NCBI RefSeq assembly: GCF_030297015.1
Contig: NZ_AP028056.1
Location: forward strand, 1,374,939 to 1,438,938
Source of the DNA: Brooklawnia propionicigenes
Lineage (GTDB): Bacteria; Actinomycetota; Actinomycetes; Propionibacteriales; Propionibacteriaceae
DNA length: 64,000 nucleotides
Reading direction: 5' to 3'
Positions 34,656 through 42,311 of the stretch are shown here, in pieces (the first letter of the stretch is position 1; each line of letters opens with the position of its first letter). The notes under the pieces were generated by a model. That model saw only the letters and a list, made by a program, of their open reading frames with translations. It made no database searches and was not told where the DNA came from. The position numbers were made by a program, and so were the translations under genes.

Positions 34656-35902
34656 GGCGCCACCTCCTGAAGGTAGATGGTCTCCAATTCTTTGGCCACG
34701 ACCGGCCAGGCGCGGGTCAGCGCGAACTCGCGACCGGCCCGCCCGAACGCGGCACGGTACTCGGGTTCATGGGTGAACCTGCTCACCGCCTCGGCCCACA
34801 CCTCGGGATCGCGGCTGTCGAGCAACAATCCGGTCACGTCGTCGATCACCGACTCCGGCATGCCCCCATTTCGGCTGGCCACCACCGGGACGCCCGAAGC
34901 CGATGCCTCCAGATTGATCAGACCGTAGGTCTCGGAACGACTGGGGTTCAGCAGCGCGCAGGCACCGCGCATCATGGCGGCCAGCTCGTCGCGGTCCTGC
35001 GAGCCGAGATAGGTCACCTCATCGGTCAGCCCCAGCGAGTCGACCAGATCGCGCAATTCCTGGGTGTACCACGAGAAATCGGCCGACGTCTCTCCGGCGA
35101 TCACCAGTCGTGGACGCTCGCCGGCCGGCATCGCCGCGAGCATCCGCACTGCCAGATCGGGTGCCTTCAGCGGCTGAAGTCGCGCGGCGAACAGGAGGTA
35201 ACAGCCGTCCCAGGCCCAATGCGGTTCGCCGGGACGAAGCGGCCGGAACTGATCGACGTTCACCCCCGGGTGCACCACCCGCACGCATTCGGGGGCGGCC
35301 CCCAGGCGTTCGACGATGGTCGCCTTCTCGGCCTGGCTGACCGCGATGATCCCGTCCGACTGCTCGGCGACCAAGCGCTCGCCGGCATTGCGTCCGGATG
35401 ATTCGGGCTGTTCGCCGTCGTCGAGCGGGGCACCGGCCGGTGCCGCCACCGAGTGATAGCTCTGCAGATGCGGCACCCCGGCGGCGCGGGCGATCGGCAG
35501 CGCCGCCACCCCGGAGAACCAGTGATGCGAATGGACGATATCGACGTCGGCACCCTCCGAACGCCACCAACGAGCCAGCGCCTGACTGAACGGCTCGATC
35601 AAGACCTCCTGCTCGCTCTTCGCGACCGGCTCGGCAGGTCCCGCGTCCAGATTGAACAGCCGCACTCCCGGCGACAGCTCGACCACGAAGGGCGCAGCCG
35701 GATCGTCGCGCCGGGTCAGTAGGTCGACGCGATGTCCGCGCTCGGCCAGCGCCAGGGCGGAATTGAGCGCCACCACGTTCATCCCGCCCGCATCCGCCGA
35801 TCCTGGGGACGCCGTGGGTGAGGTATGCATCGAGACCATCACCACACGCAAAGATCTGGCGGCAGGCTCTATCAGATCAGCGCTGGTCACCTGCACACTC
35901 AA
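34652..35902 (-). CDS. mshA: GT4 glycosyltransferase, MshA-like
   Basis: A 416-aa family 4 glycosyltransferase. The N-terminal signature SPTASPGSADAGGMNV is close to the MshA motif that binds inositol phosphate, followed by VDIVHSHHWFSG. The C-terminal GT-B domain has the nucleotide-sugar site SRSETYGLINLEASASG. MshA makes GlcNAc-inositol phosphate, the first committed step to mycothiol. The apparent start is TTG 35902; GTG 35896 is an alternative, and no strong ribosome-binding site is visible. A CTCAAT-N5-ATTGAG palindrome overlaps the start. It heads an operon with mshB, a response regulator and a histidine kinase. Confidence 0.78.
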   Translation of the reverse strand: MSVQVTSADLIEPAARSLRVVMVSMHTSPTASPGSADAGGMNVVALNSALALAERGHRVDLLTRRDDPAAPFVVELSPGVRLFNLDAGPAEPVAKSEQEVLIEPFSQALARWWRSEGADVDIVHSHHWFSGVAALPIARAAGVPHLQSYHSVAAPAGAPLDDGEQPESSGRNAGERLVAEQSDGIIAVSQAEKATIVERLGAAPECVRVVHPGVNVDQFRPLRPGEPHWAWDGCYLLFAARLQPLKAPDLAVRMLAAMPAGERPRLVIAGETSADFSWYTQELRDLVDSLGLTDEVTYLGSQDRDELAAMMRGACALLNPSRSETYGLINLEASASGVPVVASRNGGMPESVIDDVTGLLLDSRDPEVWAEAVSRFTHEPEYRAAFGRAGREFALTRAWPVVAKELETIYLQEVAP

Positions 35903-35914
35903 TCATGAATTGAG
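35898..35914. promoter_or_regulatory. Palindrome overlapping the mshA start
   Basis: CTCAATCATGAATTGAG has perfect 6-base arms around a 5-base centre and contains the TTG start codon of mshA. The position fits a repressor site or a translational control element for the mshA-mshB-two-component operon. Confidence 0.35.
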
Positions 35915-36043
35915 CGTGAACGTCTCATGTGCTCATCAGGTAGCTCCTGCACCGTCGGCGAAGCTCGTGGTCAGCCGAACGACACCCCGGAAACTGGCAA
36001 CTTCGGATGACGAACGCCGCCGGGGCACGTAGGTTATGGATAC

Positions 36044-36916
36044 ATGACGGACATCGAGCTTCCCGAGGGCATCACGCTCCTCGACGCCCCGCTCGCCGGC
36101 ATCAAGGTTGATACCCCCGCAGCCACTGGCGTCATCTATTTCAACGGTGCACACATCGCCGCATGGACACCGGCCGGTCAGCATCCGGTGTTGTGGCTGA
36201 GCGACCAGGCGATCCTGGAACCGGGCAAGGCGATTCGAGGCGGCATCCCGTTGTTGTGGCCATGGTTCGGCGCCGGCGACGACGGCCAGCACACGCCCAT
36301 GCACGGAATTGCGCGGGTATCCACCTGGAATCTGCTGCGCGCGAAGGTCAGTCCCGCGGGAACGGCCAACATCGTCCTCGGCCTCGACGGCGCTGCGGTC
36401 GACCCCGGGCTGGCACCGGACCTGCCTCGCGATTATCGGCTCGAATTGCACATTTCGATGGGCAAGACCCTGATCGTGCAGCTCGTGGTCTTCGCCGGCG
36501 ACTCCGAGCTGTTCTTCGAGGACGGCCTGCACAGCTACTTCGCGGTCGGCGACATCCACAAGACCCGGATCGAGGGCTTGGACGGCGCCGCCTACAGCGA
36601 CCGGCTGACCGACGGCTGCGCCACTCAGCAAGGCGCCGTGAGCTTCGAAGGCGAAACCGACCGCATCTACGAATCGCGTGAAACCCTGCGGATCATCGAC
36701 GATGAATGGAACCGGACGCTGCTGATCGAGAAGGTCGGATCTGCCCAGTCGGTGATCTGGAATCCCTGGATCGCCAAGGCCGCGGCCACCCCCGATCTGG
36801 GCGATGACGACTGGCAGGAGTTCGTCTGCGCCGAGGCGGTCAACGTCCGCGATCAGTCGGTCAACGTGGAGCCGGGTGGCCGGCACCTGATCAGCCAGAC
36901 GATCTCGATCATCTGA
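36044..36916 (+). CDS. D-hexose-6-phosphate mutarotase (aldose 1-epimerase-like)
   Basis: A 290-aa protein of the YeaD-type aldose epimerase family. Conserved elements are GKAIRGGIPLLWPWFG near residue 63, MHGIARVSTW with the catalytic His around 87, FEDGLHSYFAVGDI with the second His, and the C-terminal VWNPWIAK followed by FVCAEAVN carrying the catalytic Glu. It would interconvert alpha and beta glucose 6-phosphate, feeding glycolysis or trehalose/glycogen metabolism. Start ATG 36044 lies shortly after an AT-richer, promoter-like stretch without a clear ribosome-binding site. It is divergent from mshA. Confidence 0.85.
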   Translation: MTDIELPEGITLLDAPLAGIKVDTPAATGVIYFNGAHIAAWTPAGQHPVLWLSDQAILEPGKAIRGGIPLLWPWFGAGDDGQHTPMHGIARVSTWNLLRAKVSPAGTANIVLGLDGAAVDPGLAPDLPRDYRLELHISMGKTLIVQLVVFAGDSELFFEDGLHSYFAVGDIHKTRIEGLDGAAYSDRLTDGCATQQGAVSFEGETDRIYESRETLRIIDDEWNRTLLIEKVGSAQSVIWNPWIAKAAATPDLGDDDWQEFVCAEAVNVRDQSVNVEPGGRHLISQTISII

Positions 36917-36929
36917 GTTCGAGCTGGAG

Positions 36930-37433
36930 TCAGCGTCCGTATCCCTGCGGGTACTGCGGGCCCCAGCCCTGCTGTGCAGGCTGGCCGGGCTGGGCATAGC
37001 TCGGCCCGGACTGGGACGGGTAGCCCTGCTGGCTGGGGTAGGCCTGTGGTTGACCGGGCTGCTGACCCATCGGACCGGAAACCGGCGGCGGGAGCTGTTC
37101 GTCGGGAGTCTTCGCGTCCTGAATCGACTGCGGAGTGGCACCTTGCTCTCCCTCACCGACGGGCACCACCTGGACAGCGGTGCCGATCGCGGTGACCCCG
37201 GCGCCGAACCTGTCGGAGTGGAAGACGTCGATCGAGTGGCCGATGACGGCATTCGCGGCACGCTGCTGGGCCTGCTGAACCATCATCCGTACCGCCTGCT
37301 CGCGAGCGAGATAGACCATCTCGGCCTGCCCCATGTTGGGACGCCCCTGCTGCTGGCTCCCCACGCCGAAGACCTCACCCAGTACCGCCTCGATCCGGTA
37401 ACCCGGGATCTGGCTTATCGTGACCACCAACAT
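36930..37433 (-). CDS. YbjQ/UPF0145-family protein with Pro/Gln/Gly-rich tail
   Basis: A 167-aa protein. The first 105 residues match the YbjQ (UPF0145, DUF74) fold, with the characteristic IPGYRIEAVLGEVFG near the N-terminus, REQAVRMMVQQAQQRAANAVIG in the helix, and DRFGAGVTAIGTAVQV at the end. YbjQ proteins are small pentameric beta-rich proteins of unknown role. The rest (about 106-167) is a low-complexity tail rich in Pro, Gln, Gly, Tyr and Ser, which is not part of the usual family. Start ATG 37433 is chosen because upstream codons overlap the nadE promoter region. Confidence 0.78.
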   Translation of the reverse strand: MLVVTISQIPGYRIEAVLGEVFGVGSQQQGRPNMGQAEMVYLAREQAVRMMVQQAQQRAANAVIGHSIDVFHSDRFGAGVTAIGTAVQVVPVGEGEQGATPQSIQDAKTPDEQLPPPVSGPMGQQPGQPQAYPSQQGYPSQSGPSYAQPGQPAQQGWGPQYPQGYGR

Positions 37434-37506
37434 GGCACCAAGACTAGTGATCCGCGGTGCCCGAGTCGTCGGAGACCAAACCACCATGTCTACTAGGCTC
37501 ACTGGG

Positions 37507-39552
37507 GTGAACTTCCGCTCGATTTATGATCAGGGCTTCGTCCGGATCGCCGCCTGCAGCAACCGCACGTCGATCGCGATCCCGCCCGACAACGCGGCCA
37601 CCATCATCGGCATCGCCCGCACGCTGGACGCCGAGGGTGCTGCCCTGGCGGTCTTCCCCGAGCTGTGCCTGACCGGCTACGCGATCGACGATCTGCTGCT
37701 CAACGACGTCGTGCTGAACGCCACGCTGGCGGCGATCGAGACGCTACGCGCAGCCACCGCCGATCTGTTGCCGGCGATCGTGGTGGGAGCTCCGCTGCGC
37801 AACGGCAACCGGCTCTACAACTGCGCTGTCGTGCTGCATCGCGGACGCGTGCTGGGCGTGGTGCCGAAGAGCTACCTGCCCAACTACCGGGAGTTCTACG
37901 AGAAGCGGCATTTCGCCGAGGCACCGCGGTGGTCGGACGACAAGCCGCTGATCGCCTTGGCGGGGGTCAAGGACGCCGACGCCGTGCCCTTCGGCGCGGG
38001 CATCGTCTTCCGGGCCGTCGATCTGCCCGATTTCTGCTTCTCGGTCGAGATCTGCGAAGACATGTGGGTGCCGCTGCCACCGAGCACGCTGGCCGCCATG
38101 CGTGGCGCCACGGTACTGGTGAATATCTCGGGCTCCCCCATCACGGTCGGACGCGCCGACGACCGCGAGCTGCTCTGCCGCAGCGCGTCGGCCCGCGGTC
38201 TGGCGGCCTACGTCTATGCGGCGGGCGGGCCGGGCGAATCGTCCACCGATCTGTCGTGGGACGGCCAGACATCGATCCACGAGAACGGGGCTCTGCTGGC
38301 CTCGACCGAGCGCTTCCCGGCGGATTCGTCGTGGTGCATCACCGACATCGACCTCGACCTGCTGCGCCAGGAGCGGATGCGGCAGAACAGCTTCAACGAC
38401 TGCGCCGAACGATTCCTGGACGCCGACAGTGGCCCGATCGTCGATTTCACCCTCGACCCGCCGCACGGCGACATCGGTCTGCGTCGCCAGGTCGACCGCT
38501 TCCCGTTCGTCCCCGACGATCCCAGCCGGCTGGCCCAGGACTGCTACGAGGCATACAGCATCCAGGTGTACGGGCTGAAGCAACGGCTGCGCTCGATCGG
38601 CGAGCCGAAGGTCGTCATCGGCGTGTCCGGGGGTCTGGATTCGACCCACGCGCTGCTGGTGGCGGCCCGCGCGATGGACGAACTCGGGCGCCCGCGATCG
38701 GACATTCTCGCATTCACCATGCCCGGCTTCGCCACCTCCGATCACACCCGCAACAATGCAACGGAGTTGGCCACCGCCCTGGGCTGCACCTTCGAGACCC
38801 TGGATATCCGTCCGGCCGCCGAGCAGATGCTGCGCGATATCGGGCATCCGGGCGACGTCTACGACGTGACCTACGAGAACGTGCAGGCAGGGCTGCGCAC
38901 CGATTTCCTCTTCCGCATCGCCAACCAGCGCGCCGGCATCGTGCTGGGTACCGGCGACCTGTCCGAACTCGCCCTGGGCTGGTGCACGTACGGGGTCGGC
39001 GACCAGATGAACCACTACGGCGTGAACTCCGGGGTGCCGAAGACCCTGATCCAGCATCTGATCCGCTGGGTGATCAGCAATGGTGAGTTCAGCGCTCGGG
39101 TCAACGACGTGCTGCAGTCGATCCTCAATACCGAGATCTCCCCCGAGCTGGTGCCCACCTTCGACGACGCCAAGCCGCAGAGCACCCAGGACACCATCGG
39201 CCCCTACAACCTGCACGACTTCTTCCTCTACTGGACGCTGCGTCACGGCATGCGGCCGAGCAGGATCGCCTATCTCGCCGAGCACGCCTGGGCGGACGAA
39301 CAGGCCGGCCAGTGGCCGCAGGGCTACCCCGCCGACGAGCGGGTCGCCTACGATCTGCCGACGATCAAACGCTGGCTGGCGGTCTACGGCAGGCGGTTTT
39401 TCGCCAACCAGTTCAAGCGTTCGGCCCTGCCCAACGGTCCGAAGGTAGTGGCCGGCGGATCGCTGTCGCCGCGCGGCGACTGGCGGATGCCCTCGGACGC
39501 CTCGTCCAGGCTCTGGCTGGCCGACATGGAGCGTATTCCCGGCCAGCAGTGA
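37507..39552 (+). CDS. nadE: Glutamine-dependent NAD+ synthetase
   Basis: A 681-aa bifunctional enzyme that makes NAD from deamido-NAD, ATP and glutamine. The N-terminal nitrilase-type glutaminase domain has the Glu52-Lys121-Cys183 triad (FPELCLTGY, PKSYLPNYREFYEK, EICEDMW). The C-terminal synthetase domain has the ATP-pyrophosphatase loop GVSGGLDSTHALL and the ELATALGC and TGDLSELALGW segments. GTG 37507 is chosen because the protein then begins NFRSIYDQGFVRIAAC, as in mycobacterial NadE; in-frame ATGs lie further upstream. The mobile channel region is intact. It is followed 23 bp later by lpdA on the same strand. Confidence 0.92.
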   Translation: MNFRSIYDQGFVRIAACSNRTSIAIPPDNAATIIGIARTLDAEGAALAVFPELCLTGYAIDDLLLNDVVLNATLAAIETLRAATADLLPAIVVGAPLRNGNRLYNCAVVLHRGRVLGVVPKSYLPNYREFYEKRHFAEAPRWSDDKPLIALAGVKDADAVPFGAGIVFRAVDLPDFCFSVEICEDMWVPLPPSTLAAMRGATVLVNISGSPITVGRADDRELLCRSASARGLAAYVYAAGGPGESSTDLSWDGQTSIHENGALLASTERFPADSSWCITDIDLDLLRQERMRQNSFNDCAERFLDADSGPIVDFTLDPPHGDIGLRRQVDRFPFVPDDPSRLAQDCYEAYSIQVYGLKQRLRSIGEPKVVIGVSGGLDSTHALLVAARAMDELGRPRSDILAFTMPGFATSDHTRNNATELATALGCTFETLDIRPAAEQMLRDIGHPGDVYDVTYENVQAGLRTDFLFRIANQRAGIVLGTGDLSELALGWCTYGVGDQMNHYGVNSGVPKTLIQHLIRWVISNGEFSARVNDVLQSILNTEISPELVPTFDDAKPQSTQDTIGPYNLHDFFLYWTLRHGMRPSRIAYLAEHAWADEQAGQWPQGYPADERVAYDLPTIKRWLAVYGRRFFANQFKRSALPNGPKVVAGGSLSPRGDWRMPSDASSRLWLADMERIPGQQ

Positions 39553-39575
39553 GCTCGACCGCCACAATGGGTGCC

Positions 39576-40982
39576 ATGGCGAACGTGGTGATCATTGGTG
39601 GCGGACCGGGCGGGTACGAGGCGGCCATGGTGGCAGCTCAACTCGGCGGCTCGGTGACCCTCATCGAGGACGAGGGCATGGGCGGCTCGGCGGTGCTGAC
39701 CGATGTGGTGCCCTCCAAGTCGCTGATCGCCACGGCCGAGGTGATGACGCGAGTGCGGCACAGCCGCGAACTCGGTCTGGTGCCGGCCGATCCATCGTTG
39801 AGCGAACTGCGGCAGGCCGTCCGGGTCGATCTGGCCGGAATCAACGAGCGGCTGCTCGGCCTGGCGGCGGCGCAGAGCCACGACATCGCCGAATCTCTGA
39901 CGCGTCAGGGCGTCCGGCTGATTCACGGACGAGGCCGCCTGCTCGGCACCGACCGGGTGCTGGCCGCGACATCGTCCGGCGACGAACAGCTGCCGAGCGA
40001 CATCACCCTGATTTCGGTGGGCACGCGCCCCCGCGAGCTCGCCGAGGCCAAACCCGACGGCGAGCGGATCCTGACCTGGAAGCAGCTCTACAACCTGACC
40101 GAACTGCCCGAACGCCTGATCGTGGTCGGTTCGGGTGTTACCGGGGCCGAGTTCGCGGGAGCCTACAACCAGCTCGGCGTCGACGTCGTGCTGGTGTCAT
40201 CGCGCGATCAGGTGCTGCCCAGCGAGGACCCGGACGCGGCGAAGGTCATCCAGGAGGTCTTCGAGAGCTCCGGGATGACCATCATGTCGCGCTCGCGAGC
40301 CCAGTCGGCACGCCGCGAGGGCGAGCGGGTGATCCTGACCCTGGCCGATGGGCGAACCGTCGAGGGCAGTCATCTGCTGATGGCGGTCGGCTCCATCCCG
40401 AACACCGACGATCTCGGGCTCGCCGAACACGGGGTGAGTCTGAAGCCCAGCGGTCACATCGAGGTCGACCGGATGTCGCGCACCACCGCGCGGGGGGTCT
40501 ATGCGGCCGGCGACTGCACGGGGGTTTTTCCGCTCGCCTCGGTGGCCGCCATGCAAGGTCGCATCGCCATGTGGCATGCCCTCGGCGATGCGGTGCAGCC
40601 CCTCGATCTGCGCTCGATCGCTTCCAATGTCTTCACCGCACCGGAGATCGCCACCGTGGGCATCACCCAGCAGCAGATCGACTCCGGCCGGCTCGCGGTG
40701 CGTCGCGTCACGTTGCCACTGGCCGGCAACGCCCGGGCGAAGATGCAGGGCCACTACGACGGTTTCGTCAAGCTCTTCTGCCTCCCGACCACCGGAATCA
40801 TCGTCGGCGGAGTTGTCGTCGCGCCCGGTGCGAGTGAGCTGATCTACTCGCTGTCGTTGTGCGTGTCGGCACGATTGACCGTCGATCAGGCCGCGCGGGC
40901 GTTCACCGTCTTCCCCTCACTGTCCGGGTCGATCTCCGAAGCGGGGCGTCAGTTGCACAGCGTCGAGGACGCCGGCCTGTAG
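39576..40982 (+). CDS. lpdA: LpdA-type NAD(P)H-quinone dehydrogenase (flavoprotein disulfide reductase family)
   Basis: A 468-aa flavoprotein of the lipoamide dehydrogenase superfamily. FAD-binding GGGPGGYEAA is at the N-terminus, NAD(P)-binding VVGSGVTGAEFAG near 186, the second FAD motif VYAAGDCTG near 308, and a C-terminal dimerisation domain follows. The redox CxxxxC is absent: the corresponding stretch reads GMGGSAVLTDVVPSKSL. This is the hallmark of mycobacterial LpdA (Rv3303c), which reduces quinones rather than lipoamide. A soluble transhydrogenase role is an alternative. It lies directly after nadE; an 87-bp palindromic repeat starts 4 bases after its stop. Confidence 0.85.
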   Translation: MANVVIIGGGPGGYEAAMVAAQLGGSVTLIEDEGMGGSAVLTDVVPSKSLIATAEVMTRVRHSRELGLVPADPSLSELRQAVRVDLAGINERLLGLAAAQSHDIAESLTRQGVRLIHGRGRLLGTDRVLAATSSGDEQLPSDITLISVGTRPRELAEAKPDGERILTWKQLYNLTELPERLIVVGSGVTGAEFAGAYNQLGVDVVLVSSRDQVLPSEDPDAAKVIQEVFESSGMTIMSRSRAQSARREGERVILTLADGRTVEGSHLLMAVGSIPNTDDLGLAEHGVSLKPSGHIEVDRMSRTTARGVYAAGDCTGVFPLASVAAMQGRIAMWHALGDAVQPLDLRSIASNVFTAPEIATVGITQQQIDSGRLAVRRVTLPLAGNARAKMQGHYDGFVKLFCLPTTGIIVGGVVVAPGASELIYSLSLCVSARLTVDQAARAFTVFPSLSGSISEAGRQLHSVEDAGL

Positions 40983-40985
40983 GCG

Positions 40986-41072
40986 TGCCTCATCTTCTTC
41001 ACCTGAGGCGTTTCTGCCCGGAATCTGGCATCTGGATCGATCCAATGGCCGAACTGAAGAAGATCAGGCACG
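40986..41072. repeat. 87-bp palindromic element, copy B
   Basis: 17-bp terminal inverted repeats with one mismatch (40986-41002 and 41056-41072) enclose 53 bp that align with copy A in reverse orientation, including the central TGGATCGATCCA. It sits between lpdA and ilvE, both read rightwards. Confidence 0.85.
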
Positions 41073-41121
41073 GCGTGACCTCGCGAAACCATCGCGGGCG
41101 GCGGGCACTAAACTCGGCTCC

Positions 41122-42198
41122 ATGTCCGCATTCGCCGTTGATCCGACCGTCCCCCGTGCCAGCGCAACCGATATCGCCGTTGCTCTCCAGGATCCCGGAT
41201 TCGGGCGTTATTTCGTCGATCACATGGCCCAGGCGACCTGGAGTGCCGCCGACGGCTGGCACGACAAGGCGCTGCTGGCCACCGGCCCGCTCTCGCTGCA
41301 TCCGGCGGTCTCCGGGCTGCACTACGGACAGCAGATCTTCGAAGGCCTCAAGGCCTACCGCCACGCGGACGATTCGGTCTGGATGTTCCGTCCGGAGAAG
41401 AACGCTGCCCGCTTCGCGCATTCGGCCGCCCGCATGCAGATGCCGGCATTGCCGACCGAGGACTTCATCGAATCGGTCACCAAAGTCGTCCAGCTGAACC
41501 TCGACTGGGTTCCCCAGGCCGAGGGGGAACAGAGCCTGTACCTGCGGCCGTTCATGTTCGCCTCCGAGATACAGATCGGCGTGAAGGCGTCCGACTACTA
41601 CACCTACATCTGCCTGGGCATGCCGGTGATGCCGTTCTACCCGCAGCCGCTGACGCTGTGGGTCAGCCCCACCTACAGCCGGTCGATGGCCGGTGGCACC
41701 GGGGACGCCAAGTGCGGCGGCAACTACGGCGCGTCCATGATCGCCGAAGCCGAAGCGCACCGCAACGGCTGCACCCAGGTGCTGTGGCTCGACTCCGCCA
41801 CGCGCAGCTGGGTCGAGGAGGGCGGCACGATGAACTTCCTCGTCATCACCGAATCGGGCGAACTCGTCACCCCCGAACTGAACGGTCGGATCCTCGCCGG
41901 CATCACCCGCGACAGCCTGCTGACACTCGCCGAGAGCCACGGCCTGCGTCCGGTCGAACGTCCCCTGGCGTTTGCCGAGCTGTGCGAGGGCATCACGTCC
42001 GGGCGCATCACCGAAGTGCTCGCCTGCGGCACCGCGGCGGTGGTGAGTCCGGTCGTCGGCATCAAGTCGCCCGAGATCGACCTGACCGTCGGCGATGGCA
42101 CCCCCGGCGCCAAGACCCTGGAGCTGCGGGCGCATCTGACCGGCATCCAGTTCGGCACCGAACCCGACATCCACGGCTGGATGCGCCGGGTCGGCTGA
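41122..42198 (+). CDS. ilvE: Branched-chain amino acid aminotransferase
   Basis: A 358-aa class IV PLP aminotransferase that catalyses the last step of Val, Leu and Ile synthesis and the first of their breakdown. The Schiff-base Lys is Lys197 in AKCGGNYGAS. Other family motifs are YGQQIFEGLKAYR near 69, YLRPFMFASE near 140, and EEGGTMNFLVI with the PLP-contacting Glu. The length is that of the actinobacterial, eukaryote-like group of BCATs. No clear ribosome-binding site is evident immediately upstream. Confidence 0.92.
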   Translation: MSAFAVDPTVPRASATDIAVALQDPGFGRYFVDHMAQATWSAADGWHDKALLATGPLSLHPAVSGLHYGQQIFEGLKAYRHADDSVWMFRPEKNAARFAHSAARMQMPALPTEDFIESVTKVVQLNLDWVPQAEGEQSLYLRPFMFASEIQIGVKASDYYTYICLGMPVMPFYPQPLTLWVSPTYSRSMAGGTGDAKCGGNYGASMIAEAEAHRNGCTQVLWLDSATRSWVEEGGTMNFLVITESGELVTPELNGRILAGITRDSLLTLAESHGLRPVERPLAFAELCEGITSGRITEVLACGTAAVVSPVVGIKSPEIDLTVGDGTPGAKTLELRAHLTGIQFGTEPDIHGWMRRVG

Positions 42199-42311
42199 CC
42201 TCGGCACCGGCTGCCAGCCGGTGGCAGGGCAGTTGCCAACGATCGTGGACCACCGGTTCGTCCGCGCTCTAGGCTGAAACCAAGTTCGCCAGGGCCGTCG
42301 CAAGGAATGAC

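Noticed and set aside
37420-37506. Longer N-terminus of NAD synthetase from upstream ATGs
   Set aside because: The GTG at 37507 gives the conserved opening NFRSIYDQGF; upstream codons overlap the divergent YbjQ gene start and look non-conserved.
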